From Saccharum officinarum (taxonomy: Eukaryota; Streptophyta; Magnoliopsida; Poales; Poaceae): a stretch of 64,000 bases of DNA. Under the pieces are notes generated by a model, which saw nothing but the letters and a program-made list of their open reading frames with translations, was not told where the DNA came from and searched no databases. The stretch is from NCBI GenBank assembly GCA_020631735.1, contig CM036197.1, positions 44,563,880 through 44,627,879 on the forward strand. Reading direction: 5' to 3'. The position numbers and the translations under genes are program-made. Positions 23,281 through 34,005 of this stretch are shown piece by piece (within the stretch, counting starts at the first letter, position 1; every line of letters begins with the position of its first letter).

Positions 23281-24241
23281 CATATTGAATGATGCCATAT
23301 GATGGCTTTTCGATTAATGCATGCCTAGCAATGTTTTATCCTGCTGTTTTTTTAAAAATAGTATTTAACGGTGAATTCCGTAACTGATTGAGAACCTTCG
23401 ATCGAAGTGGCATTGCATGACAAGGTAGTGTGTCAACACTGGTGGACTCGGTAGTGTGGCCCAGACCACTGTGAGGCGAGGCAATGTCGGCGTAGCCCCT
23501 GGCGCAGACGATGAGGAAGAAACTGAGGATGGCATGGACAACGTGGTAGTGGTAGGGGATGGCTCTGTAGAAGCAAATAATGGAGACAAAGAGGAGTACA
23601 CTGGTGACCTGATTAGCTGACCTAGCTGCACCCCTAATCCTCTTTCGTCTCGACAAGTTTGTCTTCAGCGCAACCAGAAAAGCTAACCACTGTGTCTCCG
23701 CCTTGCATTCAGTACTCCACACTCTACCTCATCGTCGCCCTACCTTCTTCATCCACACATTGGGAGGGGTCTGAAGGACACCACACCTCCGCCTCCTAGA
23801 TGTTGTGGAGCCTACGACATGTTCATGGGTGCAGACGGCGAAGTTTGGGTACCGGTGGCACAGAATCAAACCTAGTATGTCCATGGGTGCAGAAGTGGGG
23901 TTCGGAGGTGAAAGGGAATTGCTGCAAAATATGCCAGTTGCAATATTTCAAGTGCCTGAATTTTTAGGTAACAATGTTAGATAACTGACTAGTAGAATTA
24001 AAAAGGATAACATAAAAGAGACAATTCATAATTTTTTTTATATTGACGGAACAACAATTAAAAAACCTGACATCTAAATATTTCAGAAGTGGGAAAATAT
24101 GTTATCTATGTGGTATGAAATTTTTCATTGGCTATATGTTGAAACAGGCAGCTCCAACCAGGGGGTTGAATAACTGATGAGATTGAGCAAGAGACAGAAA
24201 AATCGTGTGTGGGCCTGAATTTTCTTTTAAGTACAAATTAG
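23281..24241. other. Intergenic, no gene recognised
   Basis: Minus-strand open frames at 23336-23722 overlap one another and match no family I know. The rest is AT-rich with short repeats of CATGGGTGCAGA. Confidence 0.4.
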
Positions 24242-24745
24242 AGTATTTCCAAGAGTTTCCCAAAATAGCTCCTTAATTCTCGATTTTCTACAAAAAGAAA
24301 AAATAACCCTCCAACAATTTCGAAGATGAACTCATTAAAGATAAGTGCTTGCTAAAATCTCCCCTTCAATTCGCCGATAGACACCTTCGTTTTGCACTTG
24401 CTATTCATTTGGGTGGCCCCACCTTGCAGTTTTGGTGCATTCCCCCTCCCTCCTAGCCGATTTTCAAGTTTTAGGCTAAGAGCATCTCCAATATCTACAT
24501 AAAAGTTAAAACAACTCACAAATTTGTTTCTTTTTTTTTGCAAAAAAGTAAAAAATAACCATCCAACAACTTTGCACGTGAAGTCTCTTAAATAAGCACT
24601 CCGTAAAATCTCCTCATCAACTCAAAAATATGTGTGTGCCTTCTGTGCTTGCTGGGCAATATGTACAGCTGTCCTCTCCATCGTAGTTTTGGGGCAAGTT
24701 CCCTCCCATCCAATCTTCTCTCCTTCTCTTAGGTTTTCGAGTTTT
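24242..24745. repeat. Tandem duplication of a 240-bp transposon-like unit
   Basis: Unit 1 starts near 24242 (GAGTATTTCCAAGAG) and unit 2 near 24480 (GAGCATCTCCAATAT). They share ordered blocks: AAAAAATAACC plus CCAACAA, then TAAAATCTCC, TTGCACTTGC/TGTGCTTGC, TAGTTTTGG/CAGTTTTGG, and a 3' TTTTCAAGTTTT/TTTCGAGTTTT. They are diverged direct copies of a non-coding grass repeat. Confidence 0.65.
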
Positions 24746-25453
24746 GGGAAGATACTTGTAAAAAGGTTACTAGAGAAACGCAAAAATCGAGTTTGCTATT
24801 TACCTTTATTTTATTCATTCACTTGGCATAATTATTGGCTTTCCAATTAATTTTTAAAGAGCTTTTGGAGATGCTCGACCGTGTTAGCAACTGTTGGAGA
24901 AAGGTAAAAAAAAACAGTCCGTTCATTTTGGCGACTTGTGGTATGATATGTAGTCTACAATTTTTTGCGAGATATATAATTCAACAATTGTTTAAGAAAC
25001 TCTTGGAGACGCAGTTAGCTCTACCCAACAAGCGGATCACGATTTCTCCCCAGTTGGCTAATACATCCATGTCCCTGCTAGAAAGGCTCTAGTTTTTCTT
25101 TAGGGCATGTCCAACGCTAGACGTTTGTAGGTCGTTATTCCGGTTTCCTGCCATTGTGGAGCACAGCCTGGACAACTTCGGGCGCTTGTGCGGACGGCAT
25201 CGCCGCTCCACGAAGCAGCGTCGCTTCAACCGGCGCCCGCGAATATCCCGTGAGAGCTTTTCAATTTATATTTGATACGCTAAGTGCCTGCAGCAGGCGC
25301 ATAATGACATGTTTCGGGTTTTTTTTCCCCTTAACCGTTCCTATAGGAGTCCCTAAGCTGTACGTGCCCTTATCCGGTCGACAAATTTGGACACGTCACG
25401 CGTGCGTGTGGCCGTGTGCGTCTCCCGGGGCCCTGGCATATTATATTACCGTT
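24746..25453. other. Intergenic, repeat-like, no gene recognised
   Basis: AT-rich DNA up to about 25090 continues the transposon-like context (TTTTTAAAGAGCTTTTGGAG, TTGGAGACG). Then GGGCATGTCCAACGCTAGAC begins a GC-richer stretch without a recognisable frame. Confidence 0.35.
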
Positions 25454-25860
25454 GTTAGAGTTTGATCTCTCCTCCTATTGGACCCAACAGTCCACTAGGG
25501 ACCTTGATCCGCTCCTTGATCGGGGGAGCCCAACCCACCTATGGTTGGAGGGCCCCTGTCACATGCGGTAAATAAATAGAGGTAGGAGGCCGGGGCACGG
25601 ATGACCAAGTTCGACCGCCGCCATTCTCCCACCGACAAAAACCCTAGATTCTATTCCGATCAAAGGGACCGCACAAGTGACGGGAAGCCCTTCTTCGCCG
25701 CCACTGCGTCCCCTTCTCCGTCATGGCGGACTCAAGCTCCTCAGCGCCGAAGACCGATGGTCGCTACTCACCCCTTAACTCTTTTACTTTCATGCATCAC
25801 TAGATTATATATTAGGTCATGTTATGCAAAGGTTGAAATCGATCTCTTCAATTAGCATGG
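25454..25860 (+). mobile_element. Possible LTR/leader fragment of a copia-type element
   Basis: The sequence starts TGTTAGAGTTTGATCTCTCC and has a TATA-like TAAATAAATAGAGG at about 25569. A leader with AAAACCCTAGATTCTATTCC follows, then ATGGCGGACTCAAGCTCC, which could start a gag frame but stops early. The layout suggests an LTR plus leader remnant. No second LTR or target duplication was found. Confidence 0.35.
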
Positions 25861-26023
25861 TCTCGATTAGTCACACTGTTAGTGATCCTAACTGGGATCT
25901 ATTCAACCGTGTCGTGCACGTATAGGAACATATATACTCGTCTCGATCCGACAGCACAAGGACAATATCGGGAGATCATCGAGCGATTCGCATCTAGCGG
26001 TGACACAAACGGGCTAGTCCACG

Positions 26024-27937
26024 ATGGGCGGCGACGGCGGCGGTGGCGTTGACCTGATCAGCGGCCTAAGCGACGACCTGCTCTTGCGCATCCTGGCGCT
26101 TGTGCCGGACGCGAGGGACGTCGTGCGCGCCCACGCACTCTCGCGACGGTGGCGTGGCCTGTGGACGGGTGTCGCCGCCCTCCGCTTCGACTCCGACAGT
26201 TGGCCGGCGGCGGTTTGCACGGAAGCCGGTGCTGCCGAACAGTACCTTGCCTTCGTCGACGACGTTCTCACGCTTCGTGCTAAAGCGACGACGACGAGGA
26301 GGTGTTACGCCGTCCAGGACCTGAAGATCTCGCTCGACATATCTCAGCACGAAACAGAAGAGCTTGTGCCGCCGTCCTTCGAGGCCGCACAGGGATGGAC
26401 TCGTTATGCCGTGCAGCACGAGGTGAAATCTCTAGTCCTGGACCTGTATCTGGTATGGCCCTACGTACACCGCCTACCCGAAGAGGACGATGATGACGAG
26501 GACGTGGAGGATACTATCCCTGCGATGGCCCTTGACGACCTAGCTCGCTCTGCAAAGCTGGAGACCTTGCATTTGACATTGGGTGGCGCAAAACTTCGGC
26601 TGCTTTCTTCTTCTTCCACGGTGGTATTCTCCTCCCTCACAGATGTTTTACTTGAAGACATCATTGTCGAAGGCCACCTCCTTTCCCGACTCGTGTCATC
26701 ACCATGCTGCCCGCGCCTGCGCAAGCTTCACCTCAAAGATCTTCACCTCCCTAGGATGATGGAGGAGCTGCTACTTGAGAGCGACACGCTTTTGGAGCTA
26801 TATATCGCTAGGCATGATACAGAATATGCAATCCTTAGAACTCAGAACTCCTAGCCTCCAGGTTCTCCATGTTGAGAACTGCATCGATCTTGAGGGGTTC
26901 ACGGTCTCGGCTCCAAGGCTAGAGGATCTCATGTTCAAGGCAGAACAACCTTTGCATATTGTTGACGTCCACGGTCACTTGTCAAGCGTGGGAACCCTCA
27001 AGATTCAATTGTACTCGCATGGAAACCTTGACGTTGATGACAACAACGATACTAGCATTCACCTCTTGCAATGTTGTTGGCTAACCAAATGTCTTGAAGT
27101 GTCCGTTGAAGTTTTAGCGGTATGTCGTATGTATTCATGCCTAGTGTTTTCATTATTTTTGCTCAATTCATGCGCTAGAATTTGTACTATGGATTTAATT
27201 TGACTCAAAATTGTTAAAAAAAACAATAAAAATGAACCATTCACATACTCTAAGATTTATATTTTCTTTGACAATGTTTTCTTTTCCACTTTCTCATTCA
27301 TAATATTTTTGTTTTGACCCTTTTGTTAATTTCATCAGACAATATTTCAAAAAAGTGACATAATCGAAGGTCGGATTCCAACACTTCCTCATGTCACATC
27401 CTTGTCAGTTCAAGTTACACTGCGGGAACCACATTCCTTTGGAGCTAGCATCGCAAGTATCCTTGCACAATGCAACAATATTAGATACCTCAGCCTAAAG
27501 TTTTGCTACATGATTATTAATGAGGTGACACAATTTATTCTTCCATCAGTCCATATACTAATCGGTTAGTTTTTTTTCCTAGCTATATCATTTTCATACG
27601 GAATAATAATGCATATATCTTTCCATGATCTTTACTGCAGAAGGACCACTACTTATGTGATAACTCGTGCCAGTGGAAATCGCTTGAGTTCTCCTTAGCT
27701 CATCTCCAGGAAGTAGAGTTCAAGTGGTTGATAGGAACCGATTGTGAACTCCAGTTCATTCAATCCATACTAAAAAGGGAAACAGGAGTTCAAAAGGTAG
27801 CAATTAGTTTTGACCCATACTACTGGATAAAAGACAACAAAGATGCTTTTAAACTTATGCCCCCAATAGACGGTGGATCGTGGACTACGTGCAATAATGC
27901 CGATTTATCATACAAGTGGAGGAGATATTGTGTATGA
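26024..27937 (+). pseudogene. F-box/LRR-FBD gene copy 4 with a frameshift in exon 1
   Basis: ATG 26024 gives MGGDGGGGVDLISGLSDDLL, then [20 protein letters not shown]. The frame stays open through an acidic insert (EEDDDDEDVEDT) and leucine-rich segments (LETLHLTLGGAKLRLL, SLTDVLLEDI) to about 26805. There a small insertion relative to copy 5 shifts the frame, and homology resumes as IQNMQSLELRTPSLQVLHVE. Exon 1 ends at 27119, exon 2 is 27339-27524 (186 bp), and exon 3 is 27641-27937 with the FBD-type domain (LQEVEFKWLIGTDCELQF). The C-terminus ends early (YKWRRYCV) because of a one-base change in phase relative to copy 3. Splice sites are canonical. The 5' leader (TTCGCATCTAGCGG) is shared with copies 5 and 6, marking recent duplication. 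Confidence 0.85.
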
Positions 27938-28265
27938 GTGGATATCAGAGAGTAGAGAGATTGCACCACACTTGTTGAATAGGTGTTTATTATACAAAGT
28001 CCCTACTAATTATTGAAAGCTCCTTGTGTCATGGTATCTTTTTCATGGTGTACAGAGTGGGTTGGTTAAACTACTATGAGAGGTTGCAGTTTTCTCTTGT
28101 GACAATTGTATTAGCCTCAGTAGAGATTGTAGCAATTTTTTCTTTTATAAACTTTAGTCGAGTTTCCATCATCAACTCTTTGTCTCTTCTTAAACTGTGG
28201 CTATAGCATTTTTTTCTTTCCTAAACTTTTTTTTTCAAATAGGATATTTTCTTATTTCTGACATG

Positions 28266-28474
28266 TGTAGAAGGGAGAAATGAGAGCCAACAGTTCTCTA
28301 TTGATCTCTGAACAATGTCAACAGGGTTGCTTTGGCAACCGTATGCCTACACTAGAGTACATCGTGTACATCGTGGGTGTGCGTGGGCGTGGGAGCGTGG
28401 TCACCGCGCACGCGCTGCGGTCAGAAGAGCCGCGGCGGTTGTCTGTCAAAGCCTCCTGGCACATATCCTCAACA
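28266..28474 (-). repeat. 3' LTR of the deleted copia element
   Basis: On the minus strand it begins TGTTGAGGATATGTGCC and ends CCCTTCTACA. It is 209 bp long, against 221 bp in the partner LTR, mainly because it lacks about 11 bp near GAACAATG. It follows a purine tract. Confidence 0.88.
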
Positions 28475-28577
28475 CCCCCTCACAGTCTGATGGGTGATCG
28501 GCAGCACACAAAGATTGGAATGGAAGCTTAATTTCGAACGACGCCGTCAGTAGTCCTTTCGTCATGACGTTCGTGAA

Positions 28578-29330
28578 CTATTCACCTGTCGGAACATGGA
28601 GCACGCACAGTTCGCCCAGTTGAACTCGTTCTCGGACAAAATGAATATCGAGCTCAATGTGCTTTGTGCGCTTGTGGTGAACTGGATTCGATGACATGTA
28701 CACCGCGGAGACATTGTCGCAGAACACCACCGTCACCTTTGTGACGCCGCAATGGAGTTCACTGAGCAGCTGTCGAAGCCAGATGCATTCGGCGGCTGCG
28801 TTTGCCACCGCTCGATACTCGGCCTCCGCGCTTGATCTAGACACGGTAGGTTGCCGCTTAGACGACCAAGAGACGAGGGAGTCACCGAGGTAGACACAGA
28901 ACCCGACGTCAAACGCCGAGTGTCTGGACACCCTGCCCAGTCCGCGTCGGAGTACGCGGTGACGCTGAGGTCGGTGGAGGCATGAAGCATGAGCCCGTGC
29001 GACGTCGTGCCGCGGACGTACCGCAGGATGTGCTTGAGGAGCGCCATGTGCGGTGCGCGCGGATCATGCATGTGAAGGCAGGCTTGCTAGATGGCGGAGG
29101 CGATGTCGGGCCGCGTCATCGTCAGGAACTGGAGCGCGCCCGCCAGACTGCGGTAGGATGTCGCGTCGTCCATGGGCGGGCCGTCGGTGGAGAGCTTGTT
29201 CTTGGCGTCGATAGGTGTTGAGGCGGGTTTGCAGTTTGTCATCGCAGCACGATCGAGGATGTCCTCGGCGTACCGCTCCTGAGAGAGGTAGAACACGTCC
29301 TTGTTGCGCTTGACGTCGATACCGAGGAAG
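28578..29330 (-). pseudogene. Copia reverse transcriptase C-terminus and RNase H, degenerate
   Basis: The reading starts near LRFFLGIDVKRNKDVFYLSQ and continues ERYAEDILDRA, SYRSLAGALQFLTMTRPDI, HILRYVRGTT, YSDADWAGCPDTRRLTSG and SRSSAEAEYRAVANAAAE to VPTGE. These are standard copia landmarks: the end of RT, the connection, and RNase H with its D-E active-site context. An in-frame TAG follows ASAI, where the family has Tyr. The frame switches near 28900, and a TAG sits at the final VPTGE. It is joined directly to gag-derived sequence upstream, so protease, integrase and the polymerase core are deleted. Confidence 0.88.
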
Positions 29331-29561
29331 AAGCGTAGCTGCTGTGGAGTTGGCCACGTTCAGTGCGGCGAGCACCTGATGGTTCCATGGATCCATGGGA
29401 GGTGGTGGCTGAGCGACGCCAGGAGGAAGCTGAGATGGCCCGGCGAAGTATGCCTGGTGCGGGGATGTGCCGGGGCGAGGTCTGAGCACACCAGCTCCTG
29501 TGGCACGGAATGGCATGGGCCATGCATGCACCATGCCAGTCCATGCATTGAGGTCGGGCGT

Positions 29562-30514
29562 TTAGGCCGTGGGCGGCCATGTGGAGAAGGAAACGCCTGG
29601 AGACGAGTCGCGGCCATGACCGCGGCCACGACCACGCCTGGTGTCGCTGCGATTAGGCGCGCCGTGGGCAGCAGCTGGTGACTTGGAGGCGGGTGTCGGC
29701 GTTGTGGATCTGGAGTTGCCGGCCGAGGAGGAGATGGAACCGCCGCCGTTGGCATTGGGCGCGGCGGGATGAGAGCCACCAGTGGCGAGCAGAGCGTGCT
29801 GCGCCTCCGTCTTGGCATGCTCCTTGTCGTAGTGCTCCTGCAGGAGAAGGTACGAACACGCCGAGAGGAAGATATGCGGTGACTGCTTTGCGGTGATGGC
29901 AGGGATGACGTGGCAGTACTTGGAGCTCAGTCCACGTAGCATGTTCAGGATTTGACTCGTCTCGCGCACTGGCTGGCCGACGTCGCGGAGAGCATCGGCA
30001 AGCTGCTTGAGGCGGCCGGTGTACTGGGTGATGTCCATATCGCCTGGACTAGGTTCCGGAACTCCGCCTCCAGGTAAATGACGCGATGGAGCTCGTTGTC
30101 GTGGAATTGGTCGTGAATGGCGCTCCAGACGCGGTACGTGGTCGCCTTCAGAGTGTGCAGGATGTCGCGCATATCCTTGGCGATGGAGTTGTACAACCAA
30201 CTCAAGATGCACTGATCGACCACACGCCAGTCGGGATCATGGCGCTGGTCGGTGGTTGGCAGAGAAGAGACGTGGGAGGTGAGGCCGAACTTGCCGACAG
30301 TGGAGGAATGCGTCGAAGAAGCAACGCCATTCATTGTAGTTCGGCATGGCGAGCTCGAGAATGACCATAATGTGGGATTTGATGTTGACGGTTTGAAGAA
30401 CTGCAGTAGGAGACGTGGTGGCGGGGGCATCATCGCCGACAGAGTAGGTGAAGGAGACATCAGGGTGTCATCGGAGTCAGAGGAACCGAGGCCGAATAGG
30501 GGATTGTCATCCAT
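29562..30514 (-). pseudogene. Copia gag, degenerate
   Basis: The start is MDDNPLFGLGSSDSDDTLMS at 30514. The first frame contains KFGLTSHV, DPDWRVVDQCILSWLYNSIA and HRVIYLEAEFRNLVQ, the classic plant copia gag (UBN2-type) layout. A frameshift near 30055 moves the homology to the frame with DMDITQYTGRLKQLADALRD, LNMLRGLSSKYCHVIPAI and LLLQEHYDKEHAKTEAQHAL. A glycine/arginine-rich tail follows. Gag would form the virus-like particle shell. The CCHC knuckle expected after the tail is not seen, in keeping with the internal deletion. Confidence 0.85.
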
Positions 30515-30610
30515 GGTGGGCATGGCGGCAGGAAAGGCGGCAGCCGGAGAGGAGCAGCGGAGGGAACGGCAATGCAGCAAGCACGATGGCGAGGGATCAA
30601 TCCGAGTTAG

Positions 30611-30619
30611 CTGATACCA
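30611..30619 (-). other. Primer-binding site
   Basis: On the minus strand it reads TGGTATCAG directly after the LTR end, complementary to the 3' end of initiator methionine tRNA, the usual copia primer. Confidence 0.85.
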
Positions 30620-30840
30620 TGTAGAAGGGAGAAACGAGAGCCAACAGTTCTCTATTGATCTCTGAACAATGTTTTATAGTGTTACAACAGGGTTGCTTTG
30701 GCAACCGTATGCCTATGCTACAGTACATCATGTACATCGTGGGTGCGCGTGGGCGCAGGAGAGTGGTCACCGCGCACGCGCTGCGGTCAGAAGAGCCGCG
30801 GCGGTTGTCTGTCGAAGCCTCCTAGCACATATCCTCAACA
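30620..30840 (-). repeat. 5' LTR of the deleted copia element
   Basis: On the minus strand it runs TGTTGAGGATATGTGCTAGG to CCCTTCTACA, 221 bp. It matches the partner LTR with several substitutions and one indel, so the insertion is not recent. Confidence 0.88.
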
Positions 30841-31141
30841 AGACGAGCAATTTTCTCTTCCTGTGGTAAAGAAAAAGGAATTTCTAAATATTTTTGAGAT
30901 GAGCAATTTTATCTGTCCGCTCATATTTAGATGGCTATGATGTTACGTAGATTCGTGTAGCAAGGTACGCTATTATTAATTTGTTTTGATCTTTTATATT
31001 GTACATTATTATTAATTTGTTCTGATCTTTTATATCATTGGGTTCTTTTGGTCTTGTTTACTGGGACCAGCCGTAGCGTCATTCGACGATCTTTAACACT
31101 TATTATGGCATTAAGATGTTCGAGTATATCGGAAGGATTTA
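30841..31141. other. 3' flank of F-box copy 4, continued
   Basis: Sequence such as GAGCAATTTTCTC, AAGAAAAAGGAATTTCTAAA and GTAGATTCGTGTAGCAA matches the 3' flank of copy 5 at about 47285-47450. The gene duplication therefore extended well past the stop codon. Confidence 0.75.
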
Positions 31142-31379
31142 CTCCCTCCGTCTCTTATTAAATATCGTTATAAGTGTGCTGGTCAAATTTTCTTAAGTTT
31201 ATAGAAAATAATAGCAACATTTACGTCTCTAAATAAGTTTATTATGAAAATAGATTCAACGATCTATCTAACGATACTAGTGCTACTATAAATATTAATA
31301 TTTTTTATATATTTAGTTAAAGTTGGATACGTTTGACTTCTCAGTAAGTTAGAACGATAGATAAAAATGACGGATGGAG
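31142..31379. mobile_element. Stowaway-like MITE
   Basis: The left end is CTCCCTCCGTCTC and the right end, read inward, is CTCCATCCGTC. TA flanks both (31140-31141 and 31380-31381). It is 238 bp, AT-rich and non-coding. Confidence 0.85.
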
Positions 31380-31873
31380 TAGCTATCTAGGTATACTAGT
31401 CTTTTTGCTGTACACTTAATCCAACTGGAGCGAGCTCTGGTTTTTGCTTGCTCCAGACTTTGTTTGCATAATGCTTCTAGCCTCTACCTTTGTTCGTGCT
31501 TAATTCTTTTCCGAAACTTCAGTTTGTTCCCCAAAGCTCTAGTTCGTTCTTGAAGCCTTGGTTCGTTCCCGAAGCTTCGGTTCTTTCGCGAACCATGGGC
31601 TTGTTTAGCAAACCTTCGCCCGAAGTCTTGTTTCCTACAAAACTAGAAAGTGAAACGAAGACGAATTCTTTAGGCTGTTTGGGACTACCTTCTGTCCGGT
31701 TGAGTTCACAACACGTTACACGTAGTTCCTAAAGCATAGTCTGATTGATCACAAACTTTGACACAATAAGCTATAAAAAGTTATTGAACTAATCTAACAA
31801 GAATCACATCACGTCTAGATTTTGATTTATTTATTTTTGCAAGACACAAATTAATTAACAGTTTTCCTATTCC
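31380..31873. other. Intergenic, no gene recognised
   Basis: Contains a decayed run of GTTCGTTC / GAAGCTTCGG-like words (31496-31620). The ORF here is a by-product of that run. Confidence 0.4.
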
Positions 31874-32012
31874 TCAGTCGCCTGAAATCAGGCTTGTCTT
31901 CAGGCGACGCTAGTGGCCGTTGGATGGAGTTTGCGATCCGTGCGCTCTGTTTGGTTGTTATTGGTTCTGATTTTCGTTATTGGGTCCAGCACTGGAGGCC
32001 GCACCCGTTAAC

Positions 32013-32212
32013 ACCGCGCTTCCGACCTGACAGTGACACGAGGTCCCCGGGGAAGAAGCGGCGGCGGCGGCGGCGGCTTGGCAGCGCGAAACCTCCTACG
32101 CGGTGGCGGTGCATGCGGCGTACGCGGCGGCGTGCGGCCACCGCTTCCCCATCCCCTCAGGCGCCCTTGCTGGTTACGGAAGCTGGAACATCGGTGCCGC
32201 CGCTCAGGTCTG
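32013..32212 (+). pseudogene. GC-rich exon-like block, unknown protein
   Basis: One frame reads SYAVAVHAAYAAACGHRFP and then IPSGALAGYGSWNIGAAAQ, ending at a GT-type donor (CTCAG then GTCTGTCC). High GC against AT-rich neighbours and a splice-like end suggest a first coding exon of a host gene. I do not recognise the protein. Overlapping frames are also open, so the frame choice is tentative. Confidence 0.3.
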
Positions 32213-32444
32213 TCCATTCCCCTCCTCGAAATCCCTACTGCTCGGCTTCCTGTGCTAACACGAATCAAGCATTTCGGTATGATTTGTTGCGCACTGTCCC
32301 TCAGCGACGGCACCTCCCTCGGTCGTCCCACATTTCGGTATGATCTGTCGCATGATGTATCCAATCCCCTTTCCTGACGTGGTGTCGATTTGCTCGATTG
32401 GTAAATTCTTCTAGCGTGAGGGATAATCGATTCACAGGGTTAGG

Positions 32445-32720
32445 GATTTTGTTTTTGTTTGTGTCGATTTACTCCAAATCCTAAAATCTTCTCTGTTGGT
32501 GCCTCCGATCTGCAGCTTGGCCGCGCTCTGCTGCTGTTGCATGCTCCCGTATACGTGGATAGACTGTTGTAGATGCTCTGAACATGTAGCAGGATTTTAG
32601 GATTTTGGAGGATTTGTATTTGGTTGTTAGGTTGCAATTTTCCGAGCGGTTTGGTGATGGGGGTTTTCCTCTATTTCTGTTCTTGCAGATCTGCAGAAGG
32701 GTAAGGATTGCCGTGCGCGA
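32445..32720 (+). repeat. 270-bp direct duplication, copy 1
   Basis: It matches 33747-34005. Shared blocks include TTTGTGTCGATTTACTCCAA, GGTGCCTCCGATCTGCAGC and CAGATCTGCAGAAGGGTAAG. Both copies end in a splice-acceptor-like TCTTGCAG followed by an exon-like tail. Confidence 0.85.
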
Positions 32721-33238
32721 GTTGTCGTGAGATTATGGTGAGTAGGTTGTGTTTATCATGGGATTATGGTGCTGGTGTTGATTGTGTAGTAATACTTACT
32801 GCAATTATGTGCTTTGACTTATTGTTCCGCCATTAAGTTTATGTTAGATAGTGATATTCAGTAGTTGTACTTGTACATGATAGAAGTGGCCAGTCAATTT
32901 GTAAATCTAAACTGATAATTGGGTTTATCTTGTTAGAGTTTTCTAAAGTGGTTCCTTATCTGGATGATCATATATTTTAGGTTTATTTACTAATTACTAT
33001 GTATCACATAATACATTTGACTAAGAAGAATTTTTTTACCTTCACAAGCCTTTGGGCAGCTGTAAAATGCTATTTAACAGGAATGTGCAGTTGTCCTTAA
33101 AACTGTATTTGGTATTGAAAGGTTGCTGATTGTTAACAATGTGGTCATGCCCTTGATAAGTTTTTTCTTAGATAATGATGTCCTTGATAAGTTACAGGGG
33201 TGCTTTTGTCATAGGTTGTTACTATTTTCTAGTTGAAC

Positions 33239-33317
33239 AACAACAACAACAATATAACCTTTTGTCCCAAGCAAGTTGGGGTAGGCTAGAGATGAAACCC
33301 AAAAGAGACGAGAAACT
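33239..33317 (-). mobile_element. Short truncated retroposon with 18-bp target duplication
   Basis: A perfect 18-bp duplication ACTATTTTCTAGTTGAAC flanks it (33221-33238 and 33318-33335). On the minus strand it reads CTAGCCTACCCCAACTTGC and ends in a TTG-repeat tail. This is a widespread grass interspersed sequence. The tail fits the 3' end of an RTE-type LINE or a SINE mobilised by one. Confidence 0.7.
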
Positions 33318-33661
33318 ACTATTTTCTAGTTGAACTTTTACATTTTTTTACTATCTTATATGGTTGAATTGGCATGACTGGTTGATCTGGTTACCATCAA
33401 TTGATTGAAATGTGTGCCTTACTAGACCAGTAATAATAGTTTTTCTTCTTTTCCTTCAGAAGCAGATAAGTTGAAATTTGTGCTTGACAACATCCGATGA
33501 CTCTATTAATTATTGTTCTCTTTGCATAAATACAATTCTATGTCCCAGCTGTGATGTTCTCAGTTGCTACAGCCTTGTTCCATCATTTCCCTGCAATACA
33601 ATTTAGCTTTTTATTCATGTTACATAACTGAACCCTTGATCTGTCATGCCTTTTGTTACAG

Positions 33662-33717
33662 AGAAGAGGCAGTCTGAGGCTAACCGGATCAGAAAGAAGT
33701 ACCTTTACAGAATTACA
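33662..33717 (+). pseudogene. ATG8-like exon fragment
   Basis: Between an acceptor (TTACAG) and a donor (GTAAGC) the frame reads EKRQSEANRIRKKYLYRIT. Plant ATG8 exon 2 encodes a protein segment close to ERRQAEAARIREKYPDRIP, bounded by introns at similar places. ATG8 is the ubiquitin-like protein conjugated to autophagosome membranes. Only this one exon is recognisable; no other ATG8 exon follows within several kilobases. I infer a captured or decayed fragment. Confidence 0.5.
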
Positions 33718-33746
33718 GTAAGCTTCTACCCTCCTGTATGCACTGT

Positions 33747-34005
33747 TTTTGTTTGTGTCGATTTACTCCAAATCTTAAAATCTTCTCTGTTGGTGCCTCC
33801 GATCTGCAGCTTGGCCGCGCTCTGCTGCTGCTGCATGCTCCTGTATACGTGAATAGACTGTTTTAGATGCTCTGAACATGTAGCAGGATTTTAGGATTTG
33901 GAGGATTTGTATGTGGTTGTTAGGTTGCAATTTTTCGAGCGGTTTGGTGATGGTGGTTTTCTTCTATTTCTGTTCTTGCAGATCTGCAGAAGGGTAAGGA
34001 TTGAC
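33747..34005 (+). repeat. 270-bp direct duplication, copy 2
   Basis: Diverged copy of 32445-32720. It is followed by an exon-like tail (RIDVHGPELWETIR) and a GT donor. Copy 1 has a different tail, so the two may once have been alternative exons or a tandem duplication. Confidence 0.85.

Larger units (their letters stand above)
28266..30840 (-). mobile_element. Internally deleted Ty1/copia retrotransposon
   Basis: Two LTRs in the same orientation enclose gag-like and RT/RNase H-like remnants on the minus strand. In element order: 5' LTR (30840-30620), a primer-binding site directly adjoining it, gag, then the end of reverse transcriptase and RNase H, a purine tract (GAGGGGG), and the 3' LTR (28474-28266). 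Protease, integrase and most of reverse transcriptase are absent. The paralogous flank of copy 5 (around 47285) lacks this insertion. The flanking pentamers ACATG and AGACG do not match well, so the duplication has diverged or an end has changed. Confidence 0.88.

Noticed and set aside
22910..23292. Overlapping frames on both strands
   Set aside because: They are produced by the GGCCCG-rich arm of the hAT-like element.
28261..30845. Target duplication of the deleted copia element
   Set aside because: The pentamers ACATG and AGACG match at only three of five positions, so I do not claim a duplication.
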